A DNA stretch of 52,561 nt from Lingula anatina (GCF_001039355.2 NW_019775633.1:225168-277728); one strand, 5' to 3'. Counted from the stretch's first letter, positions 22,805-35,570 are shown. Notes: generated by a model not told the origin, from the letters alone. Program-made: numbers and translations.

Positions 22805-25800
22805 TTACTTCACTTGAAACGCGTATTGCATTCCATCAAGACTGTTAAACGCGTTCTCCACCTTTCGTCTGGTCAACGTGACCCAGCGTCCTGCCATGAG
22901 GAAGTCATCTATTAACTCATCCCAGCTCTTGCCTCCACATTCACTGCCATTTATGTATTTATCAATGGTGTCCATAACCACGTAACCACCTGAAAGATAA
23001 AATAACTGAACAGCCATGGTTTCCCTTTTTTCAAACAGTTTTGCATTTAGATTATTAAAAAAGGGCTTTTTTAAAATTTGTCATCAGGTAATATGAATAT
23101 GTATTTCCAAATTATACAACTGTTCTTGCTCGGTGTATTTTTTTCTAGGGCGATAAGATAATACTTTAAAAGGGGACGATACATAATGTGTGCAACGCAT
23201 TGATTATTTTGACTATGTACCTGTATAAAAAGGTACATTAGAAAACGTTTTTTTAATAAAAATTTCAATATTCCTAAGTGGCGGCACTACTACATCCCCA
23301 AATCTCTGATCTTTTCCCGAAGCCTTCACTCTTACTTACTGCCTTCGAGGAAGCAACGGAAGACGAGGTGACAAAAATCTTTCTAGATCCAAGAGGACAT
23401 CATGCCCACTTTATCCTATACCGTCAACACTGCTCTCCCAGATTCTTCCTGCAATTATTGGTCTCATAACTCATATTGTAAACATTTATTTTAGAACCGG
23501 GGATTTCCCCGAGTTGTTTAAACCTGCAATTATCCGTCCGCTATTGAAAAAGCCTAAACTAAATGCAAAACTTTGGCAAAAATACGTTACACATTGCTGT
23601 CTAAATTGGTAGAGCGTGTGATCGCTGCAAGATTGTTCAGTCACTTAGATGCAAATATCATGGTATAGAAAATGCAGTCGGCATACAAGGTGAACCACAA
23701 CATCGAGTCAGCACTCCTTAGAATTAAAAATGATTTGCTCTGTGCTGTCGACAGTCAAACTACTGTGTCACTTGTTCTCTCGCATTCGACACTGTGGATC
23801 ATCAGAAACTTTTGGGATAAAAGATACAGCACTAAATCTTCTCCTATCATACCTTACAGATCACAATAAGTATGCATGGACGGAGATTAGCTCAACATGT
23901 TTTTGGTGTTCCACAAGGCAGTGTGTTTGGACCACTCATATTCTGTATTTATACTTTATCGCTTGGGGCAATCCTTCGTTTTCACGAGATTGCACGAGAT
24001 TCACATATATGCAAATGACCCTCAGCTTTACACATTCTGCAATATTAGATACCCTGAAACATCGGTTTCTGAAATAACTAACTGTTTTTCCCACCTGAGG
24101 GGTGGATAATAAGAAAATAACTGAAGATCAATGACGAGGAAACTGAATTCCTAATCTCAACCACACAATAGGAATATTGCCCGCAGTCTTAGCATCATGA
24201 CTATAGGTGCCACCGTTGTACAAATCTCATCTCACGCAAAAAAACCTGTGAGTCCATTTTGACAGTACATTGTCCATGGACAGGCAAATTTCTTACGTAT
24301 CCGAAACGTGCATGTTCAATATTAGAAACATTGGTTATTTACGAAAACATCTGACTGATTCTACTTCAGCAACAGTTATACATACCCTGGTTACATCAAG
24401 ACTTGACTACTGCAACTCCTTTTTTATATGGATCTTTGGAGGAAGAAAGCAAACGGCTGCAGCATGCACAGAACATATCTGCTCGCCTACTGACCCGCAC
24501 TCCAAAAGGCAACCACATCACCCCGTTTTAATGATGTTGCACTGGCTTCCTGTGCTAGCACGCATTTTATTTAAACTTTTAACATTTGCACATGCAGTAT
24601 TTTACAAACTTGCACTCTCTTATTTAAATGAGCTAATTTCGCACTATATACCAGCACGAAATCTTACTGGGTCTTTCATACAGGTACGGTACCTAGTCAA
24701 AATAATCAATGCGTTGCACACATTATGTATCGTCCTTTTTAAAATTATTATCATAACGCCCTAGAAAAATGTGTCATGAAATGAGACAAAGTGAATGTCG
24801 CCTTCACCTACCTGGTTTGACAATACGAATGAATTCTGCAAAGCAGCTTCCATCCATATGAGCATTACCTACCGCTCCTGTCATCATGACCACATCGTAC
24901 GTGTCTGGTAATAAATAAACAAAGAATATTATACAAAAGAGTTCTCCAGGGTGCCGACGTTGTGTACGAGATAGACTTAAGATAAGAGCTCCATTATAAA
25001 ATGTTTCATCTTAAATTGCCATTTAAACACGTTTAATTAAAAAAAAAAACATATGGAATAATATTGCCAATTATTGGTACATAAGCATTTAGCGGTTAGG
25101 ATTTTTTAAAAATCCTTTAAAAAACTAAAAGTAGAAAAAAAATTTTAATGACAAATAAAATGTTTTTCGAGGTTTTGTAAATGGTATGATTGTTACACTT
25201 AAGTATACTTAAGTGGTATCACACTCTTTATACTTTCGCTGAAGTTTCCAGGTATGCCAATTGTATTGAGTATTCCTTTTTATAAATTCACGAAGCTTGA
25301 ATGAGTATTTAATCTGGACGTAATATTTTGACAATTCATTTTTTCTCGTGAATACTTCATTACTACATCACATTTTGATTCCATCTATAAATGCAACGAC
25401 CAAATAAATAAGTATTTAGGTTTTTAACCAAACAATGGTTTCTTTGTCAGGAACTACATGTAACTTAGACACATCTAGGTGTGTATATATTTGTAAAATC
25501 ATATAAATTGGCGAACATCTTGCAATTGGTAGTTTGTCAAAACGAAGTACATGTAATTCTCCAGATATTGTTTCATCATGGTAACGGGTGTCACATTGCA
25601 ACATTTGGCACCTTTAGCCGATTTGGCCATTATTTTACACTAATCCCGCAGCTAGAGAGATAAGAGATATATATTGAGTGTGTTCGTGTGTAAGGTACAT
25701 ACCATCAGGGATATCCAGCACATCAGGACCAAGCCTCATACACATAACCTTTTTATAGACATTCTTCTGATTGGCCTTTTCAAGCATTTTACTACACATG

Positions 25801-26814
25801 TCGAAGGCATGGAGATTGTAGAAACCACGCTTTGACAGCTAGAAGATATAAACATATTACATGTAGACAATTTTTACTTTGTTTCCATGCCCAGATTGTG
25901 GCAAATACTTTGGTCAAACGTGTGTCAAAAGGCATTTATTGCCTTTGCCCAGTATCGAAGAATATGCTGGCCATGCAATATGACCCCCCACCCAAAAAAA
26001 AAAATAATAATAATAAAAATAAAAATAAATAAATAAATAAATAAAAATAAAAAATAAAAAACTGGATATATGTTTATAAGTCTACAGACGCAGAGTCAAC
26101 GTATCTGGCAGTTTACGTTGAGCCAGTATTAACGTGAGTACTAACAAATAGTAATCCATATACCCCTAACTCAGACATATTAATCACCTCTATACCCCCT
26201 AAACCGGTTCCGCAGGCGGCATCCAGAATAAGCGCATCTTTGTTGTCTTTTAAGCACTTTTCTATTTCGGCTGCGCAGACACTTGGTTGAGTGTAATTTA
26301 GAGTTACCATATCCTAGAAAGATTTAAACATATATGTCCAAAGTTAATAACAGTATCATACCAAAGCATATTAATATCAAATGGTTTTATTGATAAATAT
26401 ATTTTTCATATTGTACCCCAAATTCAGGGTAACAATTTAGGGTGACAAACGAGGTTATTGCTTTTAATCTACTTAAAAGTAAGTTATCTGAGCTTAGATT
26501 AAGGCACATGTAGTTTTTTGTCTCTATTAAAAAGTATTTATCTAAAGAAACAAGAAATAGAATGGGATGTCGAAAAAATAGTATTGATCCAGTGGGGAAG
26601 GACAAGAATTTGATGAAAGGGTACGACAATCTGCAACCTTCAACGTCGATAAGTGAGCAAATTATTATCAAAACCGGATCACGTATCATTTCACCATTAC
26701 CTTATCATATTCATGGGCCCATTTTGCGTAAACTTTTTCCACTCCCTCACTGTCGATGCCTGGCTTCCCAAGCTCACCCAAGATTGGTAGAGACTGCTCC
26801 ACTTGCTTGGCCAT
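22805..26814 (-). CDS. Mettl27: METTL27-like SAM-dependent methyltransferase, copy B
   Basis: Five exons: 26814-26701 (ATG), 26313-26188, 25838-25703, 24904-24812, 22989-22805 (TAA). The 654 nt encode 217 residues, and exon lengths are identical to copies A and C. Motif I is [28 protein letters not shown] and [10 protein letters not shown] follow, and then IRIVKPGGYVVMD. Compared with copy B' exon 5, Y to C and V to D changes appear (SECGGK, TIDKY). Intron 4 is swollen to 1.8 kb by a dead LINE but the splice sites remain intact. The sequence directly upstream of the ATG differs from the other copies because of an insertion at 26821-27355, so its promoter or 5' UTR may be new. Enzyme substrate unknown. 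Confidence 0.88.
23285..24770 (+). mobile_element. Degenerate L2/CR1-like LINE, in copy B intron 4
   Basis: Nearly identical to the LINE at 19860-21290 and sharing most of its breaks, so the insertion came before the duplication. It retains [20 protein letters not shown]. The polymerase box reads YANDPQLY (24008-24019 for the first four residues), with the first catalytic aspartate lost. SRLDYCNS and LHWLPVLAR are present. No intact frame remains. Confidence 0.8.
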
Positions 26815-26820
26815 ATTTTA

Positions 26821-27355
26821 ATATACAGACACTGTTATAACTGTCTGTATACATTCTGATTGGTCTGTCTGTCCGCGTCGTCGCTGACACTGTCGCTGTC
26901 TGACACATGACGTTTGCCCATTAGTTTCAAGCGGTATTTTGTTTTAAATCAGAATGATTGATTTTTACATTTACGGTAATGATTAATGCTTTTTGCGCAA
27001 TTTTGGTGACGTTCGTCCCATAACAGCCAAACCATATTTTTGTTTTTACTTTAAATTTACCAAGTAGCCTTGTTTGGTAAAATCAGCATTATCTGTTTAC
27101 ATTTACGGTAATTATTCTGTTTTATTATGTGTGAAATTTTCATTTTCACACATTAGCATTCTAAGTGGCTTTTATACGACATAGCATTGAATCACTGGCT
27201 AGTTTTTCAATGTCCATAAAAACTTTTACAAAATGAAAGAGGGCAAGGATAATTATGCTATTTTAAAGCATTATGTAACAACTAGTGAATCAAAATTGGC
27301 CGAAACATTATTTTATGTACTTTTCACTATGTTACGTCTGTTATGTGCTGCCTAG
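26821..27355. mobile_element. Insertion directly upstream of METTL27 copy B
   Basis: In copies A and C the start codon is followed outward by CTCCGTGTGTTTA and a shared 5' flank. In copy B that flank resumes only near 27356. The 535 bp between start with a perfect inverted pair TATACAGACA/TGTCTGTATA (26822-26851), then an inverted CCAAT box (ATTGG near 26858) and CpG-bearing sequence. The word ATTTACGGTAAT occurs twice. No coding frame or clear terminal repeats, so the element class is unknown. Confidence 0.5.
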
Positions 27356-28330
27356 TTCTTGTGTTAAGGTTTGTTGTATTATGCTGATTATAAAATCTGC
27401 GTAAGCGTTATGTGCCGTACAAATGTAGGACACAACCTGTGCATTCACCTCAGGTATACAGCTGTCTGCACCTTTGTGTGCATAACCTTGGCTACTACAG
27501 ATGACTGTTAAAAAACTAGTGTGTGTATGCATGAAAACACTTTTAAGTTAAAACACTCGGCCTTAAAAACTGTATGCCACAAACACACCTGTTTTATTAT
27601 TATTGCAATGTTCTGCTTCAACACACTGCAACATAATAATAATAATAATAATAGTTTTTGTTGTTATTATTATTAATATTATTATTATTATTAATATTAT
27701 TATTTATATTCACTCCCACCCCATCAAAACAAAAAAGTCTGCAAATCTGAGAAATATTTGACCTCCTTAGGTGAACGTGACTTGAAGAAAAGATAAATAT
27801 TGTGTCACGTGATCAGGGGGTAAAATGTGTTGTTACATTGGATTGTATTGTAGTAGGTGAGATTGAGCTACTCAGTAAGATCAAATAAATGTGATCCAAG
27901 CCAAGATTTTAAAAGCATTCAAAGTGCAAGAATCGCTTCTCCTTAAACTTATTAAAGGACAATTAAAACAGACTGCGGCATGATATCGCACAAAGGAATC
28001 ATAGCCACCGTCTTCTGTTCAACCTCGGTAGATTTTTTTGGCGGATGACTTTTAAGGTTTTAGTTTTTTTTCAGATTGATTTCGAAATATTTCAAGTTTT
28101 CTTCCACCTTGAAGTCACTCTTGAGAAAAAACAAATAGTGTAATAAACAAACAGAGGCAAGCATATTATCATTTATCCCTAATCCGTGTGTATATATATA
28201 TATTTATCAATTTTACCCGTTTTGGAATCTACAAATCTGCATCATGACCGCCACAAGCTGCTAAACAGTCAAAATAATTACACGTTATTTCTCAGAAAAT
28301 CAACGTCCTTCCACTAAGGACATTCATGCA
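27356..28330 (-). repeat. 5' flank of METTL27 unit B, duplicated
   Basis: Homologous to 17361-18890 and 33913-35300. It contains AAT/ATT repeats at about 27636-27712 that can fold on themselves. No open frame is conserved among the three copies. Confidence 0.55.
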
Positions 28331-28639
28331 ATGCATTCACTTATATAAAAAAACAAGTGTGGAGTGTATGGATAGCCAACCTTCATTGTCCTCTCAAGAA
28401 TTTTCTACCAATTACCAGTGTAATTTTTGCCTCCATGATCCTTCATTTCTGTGATGTTGCATCCCCATTTGTCCATTTTAATTGATGATGTATTTGTTAA
28501 CTTAATTGCGACAATAATGAAGAATTCTGAAATGGGTGCAACAATATGGAAGGAACACTTTCCATGAACAAGCGAATACTAGTACCCGGTATACGCAAGT
28601 CTGCAGTATGTAACATAAGAAATAGACACAATTTGTCGT

Positions 28640-29110
28640 CACCTATGGGATTCTGTCGCAGCTACAGCCACGGAGTCTTTGTTTATTGTAGCTCTCTTTT
28701 ATATGGATTTCCCAAAAACAGCTAAAAAGACTACAGTGTATTCAAAGCATTTCTGCTAGATTATTTACTCGTACATCTATGGTTAATCATTTCACACCGA
28801 TTATAAAAGAACTGCATTGGCTGAGACGTCAAGCCGGGGTTATATTTAACTTCTTATAGCTTTTGTCCCTGATGCATTTTACAAAGTGCTACCAACTTAC
28901 TGAAACGTTTTAGTTGTTCATTATGCTCCTATCAGTAATCTGAGACCAGCTATAGAGTGTTACTGAAGCTTAAACTTTATGGGGACATCTCTTTTAAGTC
29001 AGCTGGTCAGGTGGAATGAAAAAGGCTACCAATTGAATTTTGCTCAATTGAATCAGCTGGTAAAAAAGAGTTTAATCCTTATCTTTTCAGAAAATTCCAT
29101 TTTTGATTAT
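28640..29110 (+). mobile_element. Third degenerate L2/CR1-like LINE 3' fragment
   Basis: Broken frames read NSLLYG-like, KRLQCIQSISARLFTRT and then FTPIIKELHWL, the conserved C-terminal segment of L2/CR1-type proteins. It differs strongly from the two LINE copies at 19860 and 23285, so it is an independent, older insertion. Confidence 0.65.
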
Positions 29111-29999
29111 CTTACTTTTAATTGGTTTTTAAGCTTATTTTCATTTTTACATATCGGGGTAATTTTGTTATCAAGCACTTGTAAACTCTACTGGACAACT
29201 GATCATTTTAAATGGATTTAAGAACTAAACTAAATGTATTAATAACAATGATAATATATATTTTAATAAGCGCACTATACATCGTCTCAGTGCTGTTTAC
29301 AAATAAAATTATCAGAATTACAAATAATACACGAATACTGAAAACTGTGGTGAATAAAACAATTAAAATAATTCATGCTGTTTATAATAGTAATAATCTA
29401 ATAGATATATCTTTTTTTATGATAAAATGAGAAAATATATAATTTCAATTGGTAAAATAAATTGACGTTCTGTGTAAATAAGATTGTTTTAAAGTGTTTT
29501 AAAAACCTCAACACTATAAGTAGTCCGAATGTGTGAGGTATGTTCATTAAGAGGGTGCTGCAATTGAAAATACCCAGTGGCCGTAGGTTTTTGGATGTTT
29601 TTGTTGTCATTCCTGTTTAAGCAAAGAGAAGAGGAGGATCTGGTGGACCTGGTTAGATTGGCTGAACTTGGGTTTGGTATAGAGTTAAATATAAAGGCAT
29701 AATATCATTATTATTATTGTTATGAATAGAAGTAGTAGTACTAGTAGTAATGTTACCATTATTAATTTTTACATATAACTCTAATTGAAAAAAAAAAACG
29801 TTTCTAATTTCAAAGTTCAATTAATTCAACAGTTTTAAAGAAACTGTAATATTATGTAGGATATTCTTTTAAAAAGTGATGTTTTTAATCAATGCTCAAT
29901 AGTCGAATACTATCTTAGTGTTGCCAATTTTTCAATGATTTCACTTTAACACTTGAAATTTTCGGGAATTAATGTTTCTCCATTCTGTGCAAATTTCCA
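29111..29999. other. AT-rich spacer between METTL27 units B and A
   Basis: Frames such as 29212-29430 are hydrophobic by base composition and have no domain. I see no gene or clear repeat other than short ATT runs. Confidence 0.4.
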
Positions 30000-30560
30000 A
30001 TCCAAGGGGCCGTGAAATGGTGACGATACTGAACTGCCAAATTATAGTGACTTTTTAAACGCCTGATATACGATGCCTTACATGTACATCATAACATGAA
30101 CAATACTGTGAAGTAAACAACTAAAAGAAAAAGAAAGAGACCAGTAAGGTAAATATAACTTTCAAGGATGGAACAAAACTATACTAAAGGCAAATAGTCT
30201 ATCACTCATAAACAACGCAAAATAAATTGTGCATGAAGTATACATGCATGTAGAACCTTGTAGAACCTTTCCCGATTCCTAGATGCATTTAATGTAAATT
30301 ACTTTAAAGTTGATGCTAAATATAATTGATAACGATTGTTTTCCAAAGCATTTATATGTATAAGTTTGGATAGTTTGTGAGTGTGTTTGTATGGGGGGGG
30401 GGGGGGGGGNNNNNNNNNNNNNNNNNNNNNGGGGGTCCGACGATTAAGAAGAAATAGCAAGTAGCCACGAGAATATTCCCATAGCTCTCCTCCTGCTTTT
30501 TGTGCTTATAGCCTACCTGATTGCTATGACCCCCCCCCCAAGTCAGCTCCCAGACCTCAT
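30000..30560 (-). repeat. 3' flank of METTL27 unit A, duplicated
   Basis: Matches 14870-15339 in block order. It holds a run of 17 G (30393-30409), a 21-N gap (30410-30430) and a run of nine C (30531-30539), close to the stop codon as in copy C. Confidence 0.55.
30410..30430. other. Assembly gap (21 N) inside a poly-G run
   Basis: G runs lie on both sides, so the gap is probably an unresolved homopolymer rather than missing genes. Confidence 0.95.
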
Positions 30561-32540
30561 TCACTGCACTTGAAATGCGTATTGAGTTCCGAGCAGACTG
30601 TTAAATGTGTTCTCCACCGGTCGTCTGGTCACCGTTACCCAGCGCCCGGCCATCAGAAGGTCGTCAATTAATTCATCCCAGCTCCTGCCTCCATATTCAT
30701 TGCCGAGTAGGTATTTACAAATGGTGCCCATCACCACGTAACCTCCTGATAGATTAAAAAAATGAACATCCATTGTTTCCTTGTTTTTGAAATATTTTTC
30801 CATTTTGCTTTTTTAAAAAGGGGCTTTAATATTTTGTCATCAGGCTATAGTACATATAAGTTGCCACTGAGAATTGCAATAGATAGTAGTAAAACAGATT
30901 TGAATTACGGTGTAATTTTTAAATTTTGAAAAAATGGTTTTCTAAGGAACATGTATTATGTGGCAGATGGTTTAATATGTATTAGCTGTATATTTCCAAG
31001 GAAACAATTGATTGGAGATGATAGTATCCATATTATGAGAAAGTAAGCAGGACGCTTACCGGTGTATTTTTCTCCAATATATTCAACCTGGCATTTCTTT
31101 AAAACTTTTAATCAAACTATACATTTGGAAATACATTTGGTCGCATTCAGTGTGGAAGCAAATACCCCTGAGTCTTGCTTATGAAATAATTAGTCAATTG
31201 ACTGCTGTTATGTTACACGATGCACATGTAGGTTAATTCACAATAGTCGAGTGCCTTCCCTTCTCCATTTCTCCATCTTGCTCAGCTGACATGCCAATGT
31301 GGCAAACGTCAAATTGCCTTCTTTTTTTACCTGATATTATAATGTGTCTTAAAACGGACAAAGTGACCTACCTGGTTTAACAATACGAATGAATTCTGCA
31401 AAGCACCTTCCATCCATATGACCAGGAGCTACCGCTCCTGTCATCATGACCGCATCGTATGTGTCTAGTAATAAATAAATAGATAAATAAACGAAGATTT
31501 ATCCATAACCGTTCCCAGTGTTGCGTACGATAAATACTTAAAGTCATAATAAGTCTTCGTTTTGGCCAAAAATTGGATTTTCCTGGAAAAAACGGCAATT
31601 TTCCCGTACTTACCAATGGTCAACGACCCCATTCCTGCATTCAAAGTTAATCCAGGTTTTTTTTCCTAAACGTACGGTTTTTTGTTAAAATCTTTTAAGA
31701 GATTTTAACTGACGAAGCCCTCTCTGACATTGCATAGTCACTGGTGACCTACTTAAAACCGCGGGAAAAGCAGACAACAACAACACTATATAACAATAAT
31801 ATAAGATTCATGAGATATATTTGTCTTTTTGTTAAAAATGCATTTATATCCACAATGTGTGCCATTCTGGGCTTTTCGTTATCCGACGCACTGTCCAAAA
31901 CTCGCAACTTACGTCTGCGTCTGCATCAACGCGTTTCGCGCCATGTTATTTTGGTCTCGAATGAACGCGAGAATCCGCGTGACACCCTTACGTCATTGAC
32001 GACCGGGAAGAAAGGCATCGAAAGCCCTATTGACAGGCACAGATTTTAATTTTACTACAATAACGGCCGTTTTAGTGGTAAAATACAATAGAATATATTT
32101 CCATGCGTTGTTTACAGTGTATTTCTTGCGGAATTTTGAATCTCAAAGGAAGAGTTATTATTGCTTTAATTTAAGATTTTATCTTAAGATATAGCTTAAA
32201 TTCTAAAATGTATCATCTGAAATTGCCAGTTTAATATTGTTTTCATCGATATATAGTGTCAATGTTTTTTTAGTTTTGTAAATGATATGATTGCAAAACT
32301 TGAGTGATAACTCTAATTACGTTATTAATTCTTACGCTGAAGTTTACAATCGAGTATGCCAATTGTATTGAGTATTCCTTTTTGTTAACTCACGAAGACT
32401 GAATGAGTATTTAAGTTGATTATATTTGACAATCCGTTTTTTCTTTCCTGCAAACACTTCATTGTTACATTATATTTTATTCCACCTGCAAATGCAGTGA
32501 CACAATACATATTAAGACTATTTAACAGGGGTTTCTTTGT

Positions 32541-32577
<37 letters not shown>

Positions 32578-33912
32578 GTGTCTTAGACACAGCTATGTGT
32601 GTATGTTTTCATACAATCCAATAAATTGACGATCATCTTTCAATGAGAGATTTGTCCAAATTAACTACATGTAATTCTCCAGAGCGCTTTAAAGATATGT
32701 TTCAGCATGGTGACAGGTAACAAAATTTGACGCCTTTTGCCCATTTGGCCATTATTTGCATTAAGTCTCTAGCTGGTATCAGAAGAAAATATATATTAGA
32801 ATGTGAACATATAAAAAAATACTTACCATCAGGAATATCCAGCACCTCAGGACCAAGCCTCATACTCATCACCTTTTTATAGATATTCTTCTGCTTGGCC
32901 TTTTCAAGCATTTTACTACACCTGTCAAAGCCATGGAGGTTGTGGAAACCACGCTTTGTCAACTAGAACATATAACATGTAGACAATTTTAACTCTGTTT
33001 CCTTGCTCAAACTGTGACAGATAATTTGGTCAAACGTGTGTCAAAAGACGTTTATTATTTCTGTCCAGTATCAAACGATATGCTGGTCAGGAACCAAAGA
33101 AATCTGAATATATGTTGACGAGTGAACAGACGTGGTGTCAACGTGTCTGGCAGTTAACGTGGGGGCCGGTAATACCGCGAATTTGAACTAATAATAAACC
33201 GTATAATATATATTGATACCCTGTCTGCTAAAATGTGGAGATACACTGTATTACTGACTCAGACAAACAGATACAATCATCACCTCTATGCCCCCTAAAC
33301 CGGTTCCGCAGGCGGCATCCAGAATAAGGGCGTCTTTGTTGTCCTTTAAGCAGTTTTCCATTTCGGTTGCGCCGACACTTGGTTCAGTGTAGTTTAGAGT
33401 AACCATGTCCTAGAAAGATTTAAACGTATATGTCCAATGATGATAACGGTAATAAATAACCGAAAAAAAAATAACCGAAGCATATCCATACCAAAAAGTT
33501 TAATTGATAAATATATTTTTTTCATATTGTACCCCAAGCTCAGGGTAACACTTTTTTTCTGACAAACGAGGTTATTGTTTTTAAGTGGATTATCTGAGGT
33601 TGGATTTAGTCATTTATAGTTTTTAGTCTCATTTATCTAAAAAAAGCGAGATAAAATGGGATGTTGAAAAAACATTTAACCAGTGAGGAATGGAAAAAGT
33701 TTGTTGATAAGTTTGTTAATACAACAATAGCTAACCTTCAACGTCGATGGGTAAGCAAAGTATTACTTAAACCAAATCACGTAACATTTCACCTTTACCT
33801 TATCATATTCTTCTGCCCATTTTGCGTAAACCTTGTCCACTCCCTCGCTGTCGGTACCTTGTTTCTCAAGCTCATCCAAGATTGGTAGAGACTGCTCCAC
33901 TTGCTTGGCCAT
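30561..33912 (-). CDS. Mettl27: METTL27-like SAM-dependent methyltransferase, copy A
   Basis: Five exons: 33912-33799 (ATG), 33409-33284, 32962-32827, 31464-31372, 30745-30561 (stop TGA). The 654 nt encode 217 residues, again with exon lengths 114, 126, 136, 93 and 185. Motif I is [13 protein letters not shown], and then [26 protein letters not shown] and IRIVKPGGYVVMG follow. It is the most distinct copy: APGHMDGRCF replaces [10 protein letters not shown], and the end reads QYAFQVQ. Intron 3 is enlarged by an insertion at about 31540-32165 and contains a long poly-A. Phase and splice sites are intact, so the gene should be functional if transcribed. The substrate is unknown. Confidence 0.88.
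31540..32165. mobile_element. CpG-rich insertion in intron 3 of copy A
   Basis: The homologous introns of copies B and C lack this block. It includes a hairpin (GTTAAAATCT/AGATTTTAAC, about 31684-31710) and a CpG-rich part at 31870-32000 (ACGCGTTTCGCGCC). A 101-codon open frame there has no recognised domain. Possibly a non-autonomous transposon; its ends are not clearly defined. Confidence 0.4.
32541..32576. repeat. Poly-A run of about 36 bases
   Basis: A long A homopolymer within intron 3 of copy A at a place where copies B and B' have none (they read TTTCTTTGTCAAGAACTAC). It could be a retroposed tail or slippage expansion. Confidence 0.8.
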
Positions 33913-34160
33913 ATTTTTCTCCGTGTGTTTACGTTATAAAATCTGCGTAAGCATTATGCATTGTACAAATATAGGACACAATATGTGCATTCAACTCACG
34001 TACACAGCTGTCTGCTCCTTTGTGTGTATAACATTGGATACTACAGAGATTGTTCAAAACATTTAACACTCAGCCTTGAAAACTGTATGCCACAAAATAC
34101 ACCTGTTTTATTATTATTCATATTCAACCCACTCGAGTGCAATATTATCAACAAATAATA

Positions 34161-34202
<42 letters not shown>

Positions 34203-35300
34203 TTCACTGCTACCCCATCAAAACAACAAACGTCTGCAAAACTGAAAAACATTGGACATTCTTAGGCTAAGGTGGTTTATCTAAGAAAACATATATTGGG
34301 TCGCGTAATCACGGGGTAAAATGTGTTGTGGCATCGGATGGTATTGTGGTAGGTGAGATTGAGCTACTCTGTAAAATCAAATAAATGTGTTTTCAAACCA
34401 TATGTATATTAAAGAGATCCAAGCCAGGATTTTGAACACATTCAAAGTGTAAAAATTGTTCTTGTTGAACTTACCTGAGGGCAGTTAAAACATGTACTGT
34501 CAGATGAATGGCTTTAATCGATAACCATAGTCACCGTTTCCTGTTCTTCAATTGTCAGCCATCTTGACAGCTTGAAAATAACGCAGATCACGGCACGATA
34601 GTCTCGCGATATCCGACAGTCGAGTGAATGGAATGAAAGAGGTGCCTGAATAACAAGGGCTTGATCTTTTGCTTTATCTAAAATTGTTACAGAGTTAGGA
34701 TGATTGGCAGAAAAAGAAGGTTAAGTTGGGGGGAAAGTCGTTTGCCCCTGGAAAATTGGTTAGATATGATTTTTTGGGCGGAGGGCTTAAAAGGGTTTAA
34801 TTTTTCAGAGTGATTTCGAAAGATTTTCATTCTTTAAGCTACGCCCTCAGAACAAAGCGAGTATAATTGGTTGTTATACCGTAAGAATGTAGGAGAATTT
34901 ATTAGCACCTCCATCCTGAAAATCTCAAACCTTTTAGTAAAACAATAAATATGGAAGGAGAATTTTAATATATTGATTTTTTTACCAAATTTGTAATCTT
35001 AACATCTACATGTACCCCATGACCACTATTTAACAGTCAAATAATTTCGCTCGTTATTCATCGGCAAACCAAAGAAAAGAGGAACTTTACTGTTTTAAGT
35101 AAACAAAGTCGCCACCCCAATGTCCGTTCACTCTGCTCAAATTGCATTTGCCTAACGTTTTCAATAATGCAGAATCAAGCAGCTCACGCTGAACATAAAG
35201 CATTCGATTTAATCGAGTTACACAAATATTTGCGCAAGACGTGGTCAATCCGTTGTATCGTTTTAGCAACATTGTAAAGTATCTGGTGTGAGTGGGTGCC
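33913..35300 (-). repeat. 5' flank of METTL27 unit A, duplicated
   Basis: Homologous to the flanks of units B and C, down to the ATCTGGTGTGAG word near 35281. It contains an ATT microsatellite at 34157-34202. A minus-strand open frame at 35087-35392 is not conserved in the other flanks and is not called a gene. Confidence 0.55.
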
Positions 35301-35377
35301 CTTGCCGTGTCAAATATCTCGTAATGACCAAAGATACTCTCTGCCTGTCGGCCCCCTAGCGTGTTGGTTTTGAAGTA

Positions 35378-35570
35378 CAGTAGACTCCGCATAATTGGGA
35401 CATTTTGGGGATCTGGGAATTGTTTGAATTACTTACTGAAAGAAACCAGTTAGGCATTGTTTATATCAATTTCTTCAAGGAAATTATTAGTATTTCAGAA
35501 AAAAAATTATACCACGTGAATTATTTAAGATAAACAGTCATTCGAGTTCTATGGTGACGAGGGTCTACTG
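35378..35570. mobile_element. Pogo/Tigger-like MITE with TA target site
   Basis: The 193-bp element has ends CAGTAGACTCCGC and (reverse complement) CAGTAGACCCTCG and is flanked on both sides by TA. CAGTA-type ends with TA duplication are characteristic of pogo/Tigger elements (family knowledge). No coding capacity. Confidence 0.8.

Larger units (their letters stand above)
18890..25838. repeat. Direct duplication of about 3.4 kb (units B' and B)
   Basis: Unit 1 is about 18890-22369 and unit 2 about 22398-25838. Both carry METTL27 exons 5, 4 and 3, the same LINE insertion and the same intron landmarks. The latter include the 20-bp palindrome CACTTAAGTATACTTAAGTG near 21735 and 25197. By eye they are far more alike than units A and C are to either. 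Differences are small indels and substitutions plus the expanded TA run. Confidence 0.85.

Noticed and set aside
29212-29430. Hydrophobic 72-codon frame resembling a membrane protein
   Set aside because: Isoleucine and asparagine richness follows from AT content. There is no promoter, splice context or homologous frame.
34157-34202. Coding frame through a poly-tyrosine run
   Set aside because: Produced by the ATT microsatellite; not a gene.
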